From Aureispira sp. CCB-QB1 (GTDB lineage Bacteria > Bacteroidota > Bacteroidia > Chitinophagales > Saprospiraceae), in NCBI GenBank assembly GCA_945870185.1, contig CAMBRK010000001.1, positions 1-64,000 of the forward strand: 64,000 bases of DNA, in the 5' to 3' direction. Below the pieces are notes generated by a model. The model saw only the letters and a program-made list of their open reading frames with translations. It was not told the DNA's origin and did not search any database. Of this stretch, positions 1-9,927 are shown piece by piece. Within the stretch, counting starts at the first letter, position 1, and each line of letters starts with the position of its first letter. The position numbers and the translations under genes are program-made.

Positions 1-169
1 ATTTTCAAAAAATGCTACATCTGATTATCAATCACTTACAAAATTGAAGACATCAAAATATCGCAAAATAGCCCCAAATTAAACGAATTTTGTGGATAAC
101 TTTTTTCAAATTACTAATTTATATGCTTTCCTGAGCAATGTGGGTTAAGGCTTGATAAAAAGACGTGAA

Positions 170-1582
170 TTATAGTTTGATCACTTTATGTATTCTTGTC
201 ACATTACCTTTATTTTTAGTATAGTGTAAATAATATATCCCAGTAGGTAAATCTGATAGATCGATTGTATGGTTGTGGGTATAGAAATCAGATACACAAA
301 TACCTTGTCCATTGAAGATACGATGAACGATGATTTCTTCAGAAGGTGTTATTTGATCAAAGGTGGGATTTGGGTAAAAGTGTATGTCATTTACAGAATC
401 TAATAAAGCAGTACTAATACATTTAGATAGGATATCTTCTTCTTTACCACAGTTTAGACCATTATTATTAATTAATTTCAGAGAGTCGGGAAAGTTTTTT
501 AGCATTTCGCACACAGGTCTTACACTACATTCTGAAAGTAAAGGATTGTCAGTGATTTCTATGCCATTTTCTAGTTCCCACCTGAAGTTTTTAAAACCTA
601 TATTTTTTACTTTTTCCAAAGCTGAGATGTTGGACAAATGTTTATTCTTTTTCAAAAAAAGTTCATGCAAAGTATCTGAAGCCGGGAAGCCTTCAAGTGA
701 TTGTAAACCATTTACCTTATTGATATATAGTCCTTTAATTCCCTTTATGGCGGAGAGTTCTTTCAAATTTTGTGGTACAAACTCAGTGATATTGTCTAAT
801 GACAAGAATTCAATATTTTCTATATTTTTGAGTCCATCCAATGTCATAATTTTTTTACCATTCGAAATACTTAAAATTTTCAAATCCTTAATCAATTCTG
901 TTCCTGTAAATGAGAAATCTGTCCATACTGAACTTAAAACTAAGTGCTCTAAATTTTTTCTTGCTGATAAGGCCTCCAAATTTTTTAAAACATAATTGGA
1001 TTTTATAATCAACCAGGAGATGCTATCTACTTTTTCAACGCCAGGTAATTGGAAATTGCCTGTTAAGCTTAAGGAATTAATAAACTTAATATTTGGAAAT
1101 GCAAGCAAGTCGTATGATGGACCGTTGAGGGCAGCAACCCCGATTAAAACACAATTATTGATATGCTCTAGTATTGAAAACCCACTCAGATCAAAATTGG
1201 ATTCATTTTTGAAATATAAATAATCTATATATTTTAGTCTCGAAAAACCAGTCGTGTTTCTACTTTCGGTGATACCTAAATATTCAATACTATCTATATT
1301 TTCCAGTCCTTCGAAGTTGATCTCTTTGCCATAAGCCAGAATTCCAATGCTATTTTGATGTCCATGGAGTACTTTTAGTCCTTTAAGATTGGTGATATTT
1401 CCTGACATAGAGATAAACAAATCATTTACCTGATGACAGCCAGGATACTGATGGCTGAAACTGTCTACTTGGTTTTGGGTACTCAGGTATATCTCAACAG
1501 GACATTGTGTATATCCTGCGGTACTAATGCCTAATAGAAAAACAATAAATAATTTTTTAAATGAATTTATTATCATAGACAT
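170..1582 (-). CDS. Exported leucine-rich protein with T9SS type A sorting domain
   Basis: The 470-residue protein begins with a signal peptide (about residues 1-25, ending GYTQ before a Cys) and continues as an irregular leucine-rich/receptor-L-like solenoid with recurring segments such as 'NITNLKGLKVL' and 'SLEGFPASDTLHELFL'. The last 69 residues (from FYPNP at about 402) have the form of a Por/type IX C-terminal sorting domain: the YPNP opening, a 'DLSDLPTGIYYLHY' strand and a basic 'HKVIKL' end. It is therefore expected to cross the outer membrane by T9SS and to be surface-attached or released. The start at 1582 is an ATG; a second in-frame ATG lies at 1576. It follows the FAD oxidoreductase on the same strand by 17 bp. 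The N-terminal region resembles that of the exported protein at 53570-55045, so the two look like paralogues. The binding partner is unknown. Confidence 0.85.
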   Translation of the reverse strand: MSMIINSFKKLFIVFLLGISTAGYTQCPVEIYLSTQNQVDSFSHQYPGCHQVNDLFISMSGNITNLKGLKVLHGHQNSIGILAYGKEINFEGLENIDSIEYLGITESRNTTGFSRLKYIDYLYFKNESNFDLSGFSILEHINNCVLIGVAALNGPSYDLLAFPNIKFINSLSLTGNFQLPGVEKVDSISWLIIKSNYVLKNLEALSARKNLEHLVLSSVWTDFSFTGTELIKDLKILSISNGKKIMTLDGLKNIENIEFLSLDNITEFVPQNLKELSAIKGIKGLYINKVNGLQSLEGFPASDTLHELFLKKNKHLSNISALEKVKNIGFKNFRWELENGIEITDNPLLSECSVRPVCEMLKNFPDSLKLINNNGLNCGKEEDILSKCISTALLDSVNDIHFYPNPTFDQITPSEEIIVHRIFNGQGICVSDFYTHNHTIDLSDLPTGIYYLHYTKNKGNVTRIHKVIKL

Positions 1583-1599
1583 GGTGTTGGACTTTCACA

Positions 1600-3180
1600 T
1601 TATTCAATATCAGGATGAGTTGCACCGAAAATAACATTTTCTTTCATCGCCTTCACCACATTCTGCCCATCCATGGCTGCCGAAATGATACCTCCTGCAT
1701 ATCCAGCACCTTCGCCACAAGGATAAAGTCCTTTGATTTGCACGTGCTCGTAGGTCACAGCGTCACGAGGGATTTTGATAGGTGCTGACGTGCGACTCTC
1801 GGTACCAATGATATTGGCTTCATTGGTGAGATAGCCCTTCATTTTTTTATTGATATCTATCAGCCCTTTACGTAAACGTTGATACACAAATGATGGTAAT
1901 AGCTGATGTAGTGGGGCAGAAATCAAACCAGGTATATACGAAGTAGGATTTAATTCCGGTGATATTTTACCATTGACAAAATCTTCAACACGTTGTGCGG
2001 GAGCTTTTTGGCTACCATCACCGGCGTCAAACATAGCTTTTTCTACCACGGCTTGAAAATCCAATGATGCAAATACTCCCGAATAGCCATGTTTTTCCAA
2101 CTCATCGAGTTCAATGGACGTGACAAATCCACTATTGGCAAATGGACTATCTCGTCTGCTCAGTGACATACCATTAACAACGATCTCACCGGGTGCCGTT
2201 GCTGCGGGTACGACCAAACCACCGGGACACATACAAAAAGAAAACACACCTTGGTCTTCTACCTGCGCCACTACGGCATAGCTGGCAGCAGGAAGGTTTT
2301 CTTCTCGTTGATTTTGGTGATATTGTACTTGATCAATATAAGATTGTGGGTGCTCGATGCGAAGTCCCAAGGCAAAAGGTTTAGCCTCCATATACACTCC
2401 TTTCTGATTCATCAAGAAATAAATATCCCTAGCAGAGTGTCCTGTTGCCAAGATTACATTTTGTGCAGTAAACGTCAGATCACCACATCGAACACCATGG
2501 ATTTGATTGTTTTCTATAATGAAATCGGTGACTTTGTGGTGAAAAAGTACTTTTCCACCGTACTTTTCTATGGTATCCCGAATTGCTGATATGATCTGTG
2601 GCAGTTTATTACTCCCTATATGCGGATGTGCGTCCACAAGAATATCCGGTGTAGCACCATGCTCCACCAATAATTTCAAGACCTTTTCAATCTTGCCACG
2701 CTTGTGTGATCGGGTATATAGTTTTCCATCTGAATAAGTACCGGCACCACCTTCGCCAAAACAATAGTTGGAGTCAGGATGTACAACACCATCTTGTTGG
2801 ATGGCTTTCAGATCCCTTCGGCGCTCTCTGACGTCTTTTCCTCTTTCTAGTACTATGGGTTTTAGTCCAGATTCTAAACATTCTAATGCAGCAAAGTATC
2901 CAGCAGGTCCAGCACCAATGATGATCACTTCTTCTGCTTGGCTTACATCTGCAAATGTCGAAGTAATCGAAGTTGGATTGGTGTATTCTTCATCCAAATA
3001 GACATCGTACCGGAGTAGGTATATGGGTCTTTTGCCGCGCGCATCAATAGATCTTTTTGCTAAAATGATATCTTGAATATGAGATACTTCACGCTTCATT
3101 TGCTGATGAATGAGCGTTTTAATATATTCATTGTCTAGGACTTTGTCCGGGAAAACCTTAATTTCTACTTGTTTGACCAT
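1600..3180 (-). CDS. FAD-dependent dehydrogenase, COG2509 type
   Basis: A 526-residue flavoprotein. A short N-terminal domain (about residues 1-85) precedes a dinucleotide-binding motif GAGPAGYFAALE at about 89-100, followed by 'LERG', the acidic residue that normally contacts the ADP ribose. The C-terminal part has 'GLYPCGEGAGYAGGIISAAMDG', the second FAD-contacting motif of this family. These are uncharacterised NAD(P)/FAD dehydrogenases related to the HI0933/aminoacetone-oxidase-like flavoproteins; the substrate is not known. I place the start at the ATG at 3180. A TTG further upstream (3204) lies inside the -7 box TACTTTTG (3202-3209, minus strand), so it cannot be the start of the mRNA-encoded protein if that promoter is used. 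Cytoplasmic, with no signal peptide. Confidence 0.88.
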   Translation of the reverse strand: MVKQVEIKVFPDKVLDNEYIKTLIHQQMKREVSHIQDIILAKRSIDARGKRPIYLLRYDVYLDEEYTNPTSITSTFADVSQAEEVIIIGAGPAGYFAALECLESGLKPIVLERGKDVRERRRDLKAIQQDGVVHPDSNYCFGEGGAGTYSDGKLYTRSHKRGKIEKVLKLLVEHGATPDILVDAHPHIGSNKLPQIISAIRDTIEKYGGKVLFHHKVTDFIIENNQIHGVRCGDLTFTAQNVILATGHSARDIYFLMNQKGVYMEAKPFALGLRIEHPQSYIDQVQYHQNQREENLPAASYAVVAQVEDQGVFSFCMCPGGLVVPAATAPGEIVVNGMSLSRRDSPFANSGFVTSIELDELEKHGYSGVFASLDFQAVVEKAMFDAGDGSQKAPAQRVEDFVNGKISPELNPTSYIPGLISAPLHQLLPSFVYQRLRKGLIDINKKMKGYLTNEANIIGTESRTSAPIKIPRDAVTYEHVQIKGLYPCGEGAGYAGGIISAAMDGQNVVKAMKENVIFGATHPDIE

Positions 3181-3201
3181 GCCATTGGGCAATTTTGACT
3201 G

Positions 3202-3209
3202 CAAAAGTA
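3202..3209 (-). promoter_or_regulatory. Bacteroidota -7 promoter box of the FAD dehydrogenase gene
   Basis: On the minus strand this reads TACTTTTG, an exact match to the Bacteroidota -7 consensus TAnnTTTG, 22 bp before the ATG at 3180. A transcript would begin near 3196. Confidence 0.55.
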
Positions 3210-3535
3210 CGCGTTCTTTAGTGGATTGTAGATAAGCTATGGAAATGAAATTTTGAAATTAACTCATTTCAAAAATAAATTATATTTTTATATATGTGAT
3301 TTGAATGTTATTTCCAAATTCAAATGGAATTTTAATCAAAGATAAAATACCTTTTTCAATCCCGAAGGGATGCTAAAGATGGTAGAAAATATCCAATGCG
3401 GCTCGCATAAAACCCATTTCTTTATTATTTTCATCTCTTCGGGATTGAATCGTTGCGTATTGATAAATAAATAATTCAAAAAAAAATATCGAAATAAATG
3501 TCTCACCACCTACTCCGATATTTTCTAATTCAAAT
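3205..3535. other. Intergenic region, 331 bp, with one palindromic repeat
   Basis: This gap between the minus-strand protease (which ends at 3536) and the FAD dehydrogenase promoter holds no convincing gene. A 76-codon minus-strand ORF that overlaps the protease end lacks protein-like composition. The only structure is the inverted repeat at 3355-3449. Confidence 0.7.
3355..3449. repeat. REP-like palindromic repeat (CCGAAGGGAT family)
   Basis: The arm TTCAATCCCGAAGGGATG (3355-3372) is the reverse complement of 3432-3449 with a single mismatch (17 of 18), and the arms are separated by 59 bp. Arms built on AATCCCGAAGGGAT with a loop of this size are a recurring intergenic element in many Bacteroidota genomes, and their translations are often mis-called as short ORFs. 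That family link is from memory; the inverted repeat itself is seen directly. Confidence 0.65.
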
Positions 3536-5989
3536 CTATTTTGGATCCAGGATATTCTTAATCCTGCTTCTAAGATCATCTTTGTGATATGCAGATGATA
3601 CATCTACTTGGGTATATGCTGCCAACATCGAATCTATCTTTTTGATTTGTGCTCTTACGGTGGCGGTGATGTCAGAGTTTTTGGAAGCATTGTCTTTTTG
3701 TTCGAGTGCTTTGCCTAGCGCATCTACATACGTTCTTTGTAAATTCCTACGATAGATGTCGATTGATTTTTTAGATTTTACTTCCGTAAAAATGGCATTG
3801 GTCAGGTCATCCATCATTTCTGTGAGCTTATAGGCTTTGTCACCATTTAAGGCTTCATTTTCTTGTATTCTGAGCAATCTATCTTTCATCAGTAAAAGAT
3901 TGAGTGTACGTTCTTGTAAACTTCTGATTCTTTCGGTATTGCCATGCTCTTCTATTCTGCTCAAGATATTTTTATCAGCTATCCAAAGTGGCGTGGTAAA
4001 GAGTTGATCATTGAGAAAACGAAGGGCATCTTTTTGTCTTGCTTTATCAGTATGGAAATAGACCGGACTATTTTCATCATATGTTTTGTAATATTCTGAC
4101 ACACCACCGATATTAGCAGTGACGTGACCCATATATCTATTAAATTGGCCGATAGCCGAATCGTAAAACTCCTTCAACTCTTCAAATCCCTTGGTGTCTT
4201 CACCCATCCATTTTACCAGATTGGGAACAATTCGCTGTAAGTTTTTAATACCATATTCTGAAGCTTTGATCGAGTTATCTCCTATATCTTCTGTCTGTGC
4301 GGTAGGGTCTGTAGGTAATCCTCGTTGACGTCCGAATCTATAAACCGGGTTGTCCGCTTTTTCTTTTATCCAATTGTTGATGATCGGCCTTTCAGATTCT
4401 GGCGTGGCATCTTTGATGAGTCTGTAGCCATATTGGATAGACCAAATGTCATACAGTCCGATATCAGGCATGAGTCCTACAGCACCATCTTCTGGTTGCG
4501 CCACATAATTAAATCTGGCATAATCCATGATGGAAGGAGCCGTACCCATTTTTTGGGTAAAATGTGCAGATCTCAAAGAATCTACTGCGTAGGCCGAACT
4601 TGCTCCCATATTATGCGGTAATCCCAAGGTATGACCAACCTCATGCGCTGACACAAATCTAATCAATCTGCCCATGACTTCTTCTTTCAGTTTTGGTGTA
4701 CGGGCTTCAGGATTAATAGCAGCCGTTTGGGTAACAAACCATGTTCGTAGTAAATTCATCACATTGTGATACCAAATAATATCGCTTTCTATAATCTCCC
4801 CTGTGCGTGGGTCGTGTACATGTGGTCCCATAGCATTTTGGATGTCGGTACTCACATATCTGATCACCGAATATCTTACATCTTCTGGCGACCAATTCGG
4901 ATCTTCTTCTTTGGTAGGTGGTAGTTTGGCCATGATAGCATTTTTAAATCCTGCAGCTTCAAATGCACCTTTCCAATCATTGACACCTTGCATGAGATAG
5001 GGTCTCCATTTTTCTGGAGTGGCAGGATCTATATAATAAACGATTGGCTTTACGGGTTCTACGAGTTCACCACGAAAGTATTTTTCACGATCTTCTGGTT
5101 TGGGTTCTAGTTTCCATCTGGTGATTAGTCTATTTGATGAAGCCTTCTGATCATCTGAGCTGTAATCCGTTTGTTGGATAGAAAAATAACTGACTCTCGG
5201 GTCAAAATATCTAGGTTGCATCTTTACTTCAGGAAGCAGTACCATATTTTGCGTCATCTCCACAGATAGCGTTCCTGTGATTTGGTTGTCAGGGAGATTG
5301 CTCCCCGTATAGGTAAGGACATGTTTTACATAAATATTTTCAGGAAAAGTACGCATTTCTTGAATGAAACTTCTTTTTGAGTCCACACTTTTGATCTCGA
5401 AAGCTTTTTTTTGATCTTTATCCATGGCTCCGATCATTTCCACATCGGTATTGAACAATGCTTCCACATCTATAATATATCCAGTCGTATCTTTATTGTA
5501 AGCCTGGATATCAAAAATCATGACTACAGGTTCAAAATTATTATTACGAACAGACTGATAAATCGGATCTTCAAAATTGGCAATACTGTTGTAAGAGACT
5601 GATCTTAATAAGATTTTATCATCCTTTTTTTGCCATCTGATCACTTGTTGTGGTCTAGATTCTACACCGGCGCCACCGAAATTTAGATTTTTAACAAAGC
5701 CAGAAATCCTAGATGTGATTAATATTTCTTTTTCTAGAATTTCATTGGACAACTCAAAATAATTTTTGTCTTTAACCTTATGTGTCGTAATCATACCTGC
5801 TGAAGTCACTGCATCTTTGGTAATGACATCGGCGTAAGGTTTGATTTTTTCATCTTTTTTCTTAGGTTCTGCTGGAGTAGGCGTTTTAGCAGGTTCAGGT
5901 TTTTTCTTTTTCCAAAACTGAGCATTAGAAGTCAGTGGAATGAGAAACAACATGATAAGTGCAAAAAATAGATTGGATTTAAAATTCAT
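3536..5989 (-). CDS. Exported zinc metalloprotease, DUF5117/DUF5118/DUF4953 family
   Basis: An 817-residue protein with a signal peptide (MNFKSNLFFALIMLFLIPLTSNAQ) followed by a Lys/Pro-rich linker. The central part carries HEVGHTLGLPHN at about residues 449-460, the extended HExxHxxGxxH zinc site of metzincin-like peptidases, with 'SIMDYARFNY' about 40 residues later as the expected Met-turn. N-terminal and C-terminal regions fit the DUF5117/5118 and DUF4953 layout of large Bacteroidota zinc-dependent metalloproteases. No lipobox or T9SS domain is visible, so it is probably periplasmic. The reading frame stays open to 6016, but the ATG at 5989 is the start that gives a proper signal peptide. 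A -7 box TATCTTTG lies at 6036-6043. Natural substrate unknown. Confidence 0.9.
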   Translation of the reverse strand: MNFKSNLFFALIMLFLIPLTSNAQFWKKKKPEPAKTPTPAEPKKKDEKIKPYADVITKDAVTSAGMITTHKVKDKNYFELSNEILEKEILITSRISGFVKNLNFGGAGVESRPQQVIRWQKKDDKILLRSVSYNSIANFEDPIYQSVRNNNFEPVVMIFDIQAYNKDTTGYIIDVEALFNTDVEMIGAMDKDQKKAFEIKSVDSKRSFIQEMRTFPENIYVKHVLTYTGSNLPDNQITGTLSVEMTQNMVLLPEVKMQPRYFDPRVSYFSIQQTDYSSDDQKASSNRLITRWKLEPKPEDREKYFRGELVEPVKPIVYYIDPATPEKWRPYLMQGVNDWKGAFEAAGFKNAIMAKLPPTKEEDPNWSPEDVRYSVIRYVSTDIQNAMGPHVHDPRTGEIIESDIIWYHNVMNLLRTWFVTQTAAINPEARTPKLKEEVMGRLIRFVSAHEVGHTLGLPHNMGASSAYAVDSLRSAHFTQKMGTAPSIMDYARFNYVAQPEDGAVGLMPDIGLYDIWSIQYGYRLIKDATPESERPIINNWIKEKADNPVYRFGRQRGLPTDPTAQTEDIGDNSIKASEYGIKNLQRIVPNLVKWMGEDTKGFEELKEFYDSAIGQFNRYMGHVTANIGGVSEYYKTYDENSPVYFHTDKARQKDALRFLNDQLFTTPLWIADKNILSRIEEHGNTERIRSLQERTLNLLLMKDRLLRIQENEALNGDKAYKLTEMMDDLTNAIFTEVKSKKSIDIYRRNLQRTYVDALGKALEQKDNASKNSDITATVRAQIKKIDSMLAAYTQVDVSSAYHKDDLRSRIKNILDPK

Positions 5990-6035
5990 ATGCTGATTTT
6001 GATTTATATATGGCAAAAATAATTTTAAGGAAAGG

Positions 6036-6043
6036 CAAAGATA
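6036..6043 (-). promoter_or_regulatory. Bacteroidota -7 box of the zinc metalloprotease gene
   Basis: On the minus strand this reads TATCTTTG, an exact match to TAnnTTTG and to its commonest form, 47 bp before the ATG at 5989. I could not see a clear -33 TTG at the usual distance. Confidence 0.55.
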
Positions 6044-6115
6044 AGTTATAAAAATTTATATGTGGATAATTTTTAATTAATATGAAATTAGTTACTTTTG
6101 TATCTATAAAACTTT

Positions 6116-6487
6116 TTGAGTTTGCAAAGTAATGAACATATCGATGAAATAAAATCCAAAATTCAGCCTTGGAAGTCAAAATCAGAAAATAGCCTTATGT
6201 TGGTCTCGCAAGGATACGAGTATGAGAAGGTCATGGAAGCTATTGATAGCTATTATAAGACTGATGACCAAAACAAAGATAAGCAAATAGACAATTTAAA
6301 TACTAATAAAAAATCCAATAATTATGCCCCTATTTTTGGTGCAATTTTTTTGATTGCTGCTATGTTAAGGTGGTACAGGTATTCAAATAGTGGAAGCATT
6401 TTTTTACTTATTGGCATATTTACAGCTTTGGGAATGGCGTACTTTTTTTTCAGTGAAAATGATAATAAAGGAGAAGGATTATATTAA
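6116..6487 (+). CDS. Small membrane protein of unknown function
   Basis: A 123-residue frame opening with TTG. The first ~65 residues are soluble and charged, with a repeat-like 'YEYEKVMEAIDSYYKTDDQNKDKQIDNLNTNKK' stretch that could be helical. Two hydrophobic segments follow (about 71-86, 'YAPIFGAIFLIAAML', and about 94-112, 'SIFLLIGIFTALGMAYFFF'), predicting two membrane helices and a short polar tail. A -7 box TACTTTTG stands at 6093-6100, so transcription would begin only some 10 bases before the TTG, a nearly leaderless arrangement. I do not recognise the family. It is divergent from the metalloprotease and precedes the tricorn-like protease by 100 bp. Confidence 0.6.
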   Translation: MSLQSNEHIDEIKSKIQPWKSKSENSLMLVSQGYEYEKVMEAIDSYYKTDDQNKDKQIDNLNTNKKSNNYAPIFGAIFLIAAMLRWYRYSNSGSIFLLIGIFTALGMAYFFFSENDNKGEGLY

Positions 6488-6587
6488 TATCAAAGTACTG
6501 TAAATGCTTATTTGAACTTTGCAATCTTTGAGAAAAGACACATTCAAAATATTTTACATTTTTTATAAAATCTGTTTTAAAACAATC

Positions 6588-9500
6588 ATGAAGACAATAT
6601 TTTTAACTTTTTTCGGAATTTGTTTAGCTGTTTTTGCTCATACTCAACAGAAGCAAGTCTATTTCACATCTTTTCCATGTGTAAGCCCTGATGGCAATCA
6701 AATGGTGTTCACATATGAAGGAGATCTTTGGAAAGTCAGTATTGAAGGTGGATTGGCCACAAGACTTACGGCAATGCAAGGAGAAGAAACAAGGGCCAAG
6801 TACTCTCCTGATGGCAAATGGATCGCTTTTACAGGGTCTCAATATGACAATCAGGATGTTTACATCTTACCAGCTGATGGAGGAGAAGTGAAGCAACTGA
6901 CTTTTCATGAAGCATACGACCATGTAGATAATTGGAGTTGGGATTCGAAAGAAATTTATTTTACTTCATCCAGAGAAAACAGAAACTCAGCTTATGTAGT
7001 TCCAGTTTCTGGAGGTACACCCAAAAGACTTTTTCATCACTTTTTCCATACCGTGCATAATGTAGCTTTGCATCCTGATGGAGAAATCTTTTTCAGCGAA
7101 ACATCAGAAAGCAAAGGGCAGGCTTATCGAAAAGGGTATAAAGGTTCTTACAATCCTGAAATTCAATCCTACCAACCCAAAACCAATAATTTCAAAAAAT
7201 ATACAAAATACGAAGGTAAGGATATGTGGCCTACTATAGATAGACAAGGCAATGTGTTTTTTGTGTCAGATGAAAAAAATGGACAATACAATCTATGTAC
7301 CCTAGATAAAGGAAAAACCAGTCACCTAACTGATTTTAAAACATCTATCAAACATCCTGTAGTCAGTGCTGATGGTCGTTTTGTTGTTTTTGAGAAAGAT
7401 TTTCAAATATTTAAATATGATGTCAAATCACGAATAACTTTAAAAATCCCTATAGTAACATTTACCAATGCGACATCTGAGAAGGAAAAGGACTTTACGG
7501 TTCAAAATAATATTTCATATTTTGATATCAGTGCAGATGGCAAAAAAATGGCCTTTATTTCTAGAGGCGAATTATTTGTATCAGATATAAAGGGGAAATT
7601 CATACAGAAGCTCAAAACCAGTCCTTTGTCCAGGGTAACTGAGGTCAAATGGAAATCGGATAATAAAAGCCTGCTCTATGCCCAAACCAATATAAAAGGG
7701 TACACCAACCTGTTTTCTATGCGTGCTGATACTATTTCGCTTGAAAAACAATTGACCAATGAAAATCAAAACAACAGAGAATTGTCATTGAACAAATCGC
7801 GTACAAAGGCCGTCTTTCTAAGTGGTAGAAATGATGTAAAGATTATTTACCTTGAAAGGGATTCTGTTATCACACTGATTAAGGAAGAACTTTGGGGTTT
7901 TCAGAATTCCACTCCTTATTTTTCACCCAACGAGGAGTATGTTATGTTTTCAGCAAGGCGAAATTTTGAAGAAGATATCTTTCTATATCATCTAGAAAAT
8001 AAAAAACTGATCAATCTCACTAAAACAGGAATTACTGAAAACAGTCCGTTTTGGTCTCCTGATGGTAAATATATTTATTTCACATCTAATAGGGTTAAAG
8101 CTGCATATCCATTTGGACTATCAGATGCCAGGGTGTATAGACTACCTTTGGAAAAATATTCACAAGATTTTAGATCAAATAAATATGACAGCCTTTTTGT
8201 GGAAAAAAGCAAATCAGCAATTACGAAAACAGATTCATTAAAAACAAAGCCAAAAACTGAAAATTATACTATTGACTTCAATAATATTTTGGATAGGGTA
8301 GAGCTGGTTAGTCCCAATTTTGGTACACAAGGCAGAAGCTATGTATTGCGAAAGGAAGATAAAACCATCGTCATTTATTCATCTAATCATAGTGAAAATG
8401 AAAACCACTTATGGATGACTACATTCGAGCCTTTTGAAAAGCCAAAAACAGAAAAAATTGAAGGTGCCAAATCAACCAGTTCATTTATAGTGCAGTCTTC
8501 AGATAAATATTATGCGCTGATCGGCGGCAATATCCATACTTTAAACATTGATGGTAAAAAAACAGAAAAAGTAAATATCGACCACACTTTCCGCCGCAAT
8601 CTGAAAGCTGAGTTTGACCAAATGTTTGATGAAACATGGGCCAATGTGCAGGAAAATTTTTACAATGAAACTTTTCACGGACTCGATTGGAATCAGGTTG
8701 GAGAACATTACAAACAATTTCTGACTTTTGTTAATACACGTTCAGACCTGAGGGTGTTGATCACCGAAATGTTGGGTGATCTGAACTCTTCTCATACGGG
8801 TTTTTCCAGCTTTGGGGATGAAGAAAATATTTACTATAAATCGTCAACGCTAGGTACAGGTATCGAGTGGGATGATGATCAGCCATATAAAGTCAAAAGT
8901 ATCATCACATACAGTCCTATCGATAAAAAAGACATTCAATTAAGAGCAGGAGACATGCTATCTGCTATTAACGGTCTACCAGTGGACATCAAACAAAACA
9001 GAGAGTCATATTTTATCAAACCATCATTGGATCAGGAGCTGCAACTCACTTTTAGTCGCAAAGACTCCAGTTTTACCATAAAAATAGCTCCAGTTTCTTT
9101 CAATGCGATCAATACACTAAGATATAACGAATGGATCGCCAATAATCAGAAAATAGTAGATCTGAAGTCCAATAAAAAAATCGCGTATGCTCATATGAAA
9201 GATATGGGTCAAGGTGAATTGAATAAATTTCTGATCGACATGACCACTGAAATATATGACAGAGACGCATTGATCCTGGACATCAGATACAATAATGGTG
9301 GAAATGTCCATGATAATGTGCTCCAGTTTTTAAGTCAAAAACCATATCTAAAGTGGAAATATCGTGAAGGTGAACTTACTGTGCAGCCCAATTTTACACC
9401 TGCGGGAAAACCGATCATTCTGCTCACAAATGAACAATCTCTCAGTGATGCAGAGATGACAACTGAAGGATTTAAGAGACTTGGTTTGGGCAAAGTAATT

Positions 9501-9728
9501 GGCACAGAAACTTACAGATGGATCATCTTTACATCAGGAAAAAGTCTGGTCGATGGATCATTCTACAGATTGCCTTCTTGGGGCTGCTACACTTTGGATG
9601 GCAAAAATCTTGAGCATGTCGGTGTTGCGCCAGATATTTATGTTGGCATGGATTTTAAAGACAGACTCAATCAGGTTGATCCCCAGCTAGACAGGGCGAT
9701 TTCAGAAATATTGGGTATGCTAAAATAA
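6588..9728 (+). CDS. Tricorn-like exported S41 protease
   Basis: A 1046-residue protein starting at the ATG at 6588, which gives the signal peptide MKTIFLTFFGICLAVFAHTQ. Residues about 25-560 form WD40/PD40 beta-propeller repeats with the typical 'SPDGKWIAFTG', 'SPDGKYIYFTSN' blocks. A tricorn core follows: 'DLNSSHTG' with the catalytic His at residue 736, a PDZ-like segment (about 760-845), and an S41 catalytic domain. In the latter the nucleophile is Ser953 in SLSDAEM and the acidic residue is Glu1009 in 'NLEHVGVAPDI'. Archaeal tricorn degrades peptides released by the proteasome. The signal peptide here implies a periplasmic peptidase that trims peptides. The gene is single, with the small membrane protein upstream and no clear operon. 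Confidence 0.9.
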   Translation: MKTIFLTFFGICLAVFAHTQQKQVYFTSFPCVSPDGNQMVFTYEGDLWKVSIEGGLATRLTAMQGEETRAKYSPDGKWIAFTGSQYDNQDVYILPADGGEVKQLTFHEAYDHVDNWSWDSKEIYFTSSRENRNSAYVVPVSGGTPKRLFHHFFHTVHNVALHPDGEIFFSETSESKGQAYRKGYKGSYNPEIQSYQPKTNNFKKYTKYEGKDMWPTIDRQGNVFFVSDEKNGQYNLCTLDKGKTSHLTDFKTSIKHPVVSADGRFVVFEKDFQIFKYDVKSRITLKIPIVTFTNATSEKEKDFTVQNNISYFDISADGKKMAFISRGELFVSDIKGKFIQKLKTSPLSRVTEVKWKSDNKSLLYAQTNIKGYTNLFSMRADTISLEKQLTNENQNNRELSLNKSRTKAVFLSGRNDVKIIYLERDSVITLIKEELWGFQNSTPYFSPNEEYVMFSARRNFEEDIFLYHLENKKLINLTKTGITENSPFWSPDGKYIYFTSNRVKAAYPFGLSDARVYRLPLEKYSQDFRSNKYDSLFVEKSKSAITKTDSLKTKPKTENYTIDFNNILDRVELVSPNFGTQGRSYVLRKEDKTIVIYSSNHSENENHLWMTTFEPFEKPKTEKIEGAKSTSSFIVQSSDKYYALIGGNIHTLNIDGKKTEKVNIDHTFRRNLKAEFDQMFDETWANVQENFYNETFHGLDWNQVGEHYKQFLTFVNTRSDLRVLITEMLGDLNSSHTGFSSFGDEENIYYKSSTLGTGIEWDDDQPYKVKSIITYSPIDKKDIQLRAGDMLSAINGLPVDIKQNRESYFIKPSLDQELQLTFSRKDSSFTIKIAPVSFNAINTLRYNEWIANNQKIVDLKSNKKIAYAHMKDMGQGELNKFLIDMTTEIYDRDALILDIRYNNGGNVHDNVLQFLSQKPYLKWKYREGELTVQPNFTPAGKPIILLTNEQSLSDAEMTTEGFKRLGLGKVIGTETYRWIIFTSGKSLVDGSFYRLPSWGCYTLDGKNLEHVGVAPDIYVGMDFKDRLNQVDPQLDRAISEILGMLK

Positions 9729-9927
9729 AACAACACTTTGACCACCTGATAAAGCATTCATTAAAGAGTGGCTTTCTTATTATTATTCTTTTTCTTAAGC
9801 ATAGTTTGAGCTGAGCGATAAGTTTTGTAATCTTCTTTCCTATTCAAATCAGTAAAAAAGTAATCACAATTGTCATCTTAAAAAATTTGGACTGAAATTA
9901 AATTATTGATAGTCTGTTAACTCTTGC

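Noticed and set aside
1-169. Gene or RNA at the left edge
   Set aside because: Only AT-rich DNA without an ORF, hairpin or clear promoter match was seen.
3373-3603. A 76-codon minus-strand ORF overlapping the end of the metalloprotease gene
   Set aside because: It runs through the palindromic repeat and overlaps the protease frame; composition is not protein-like.
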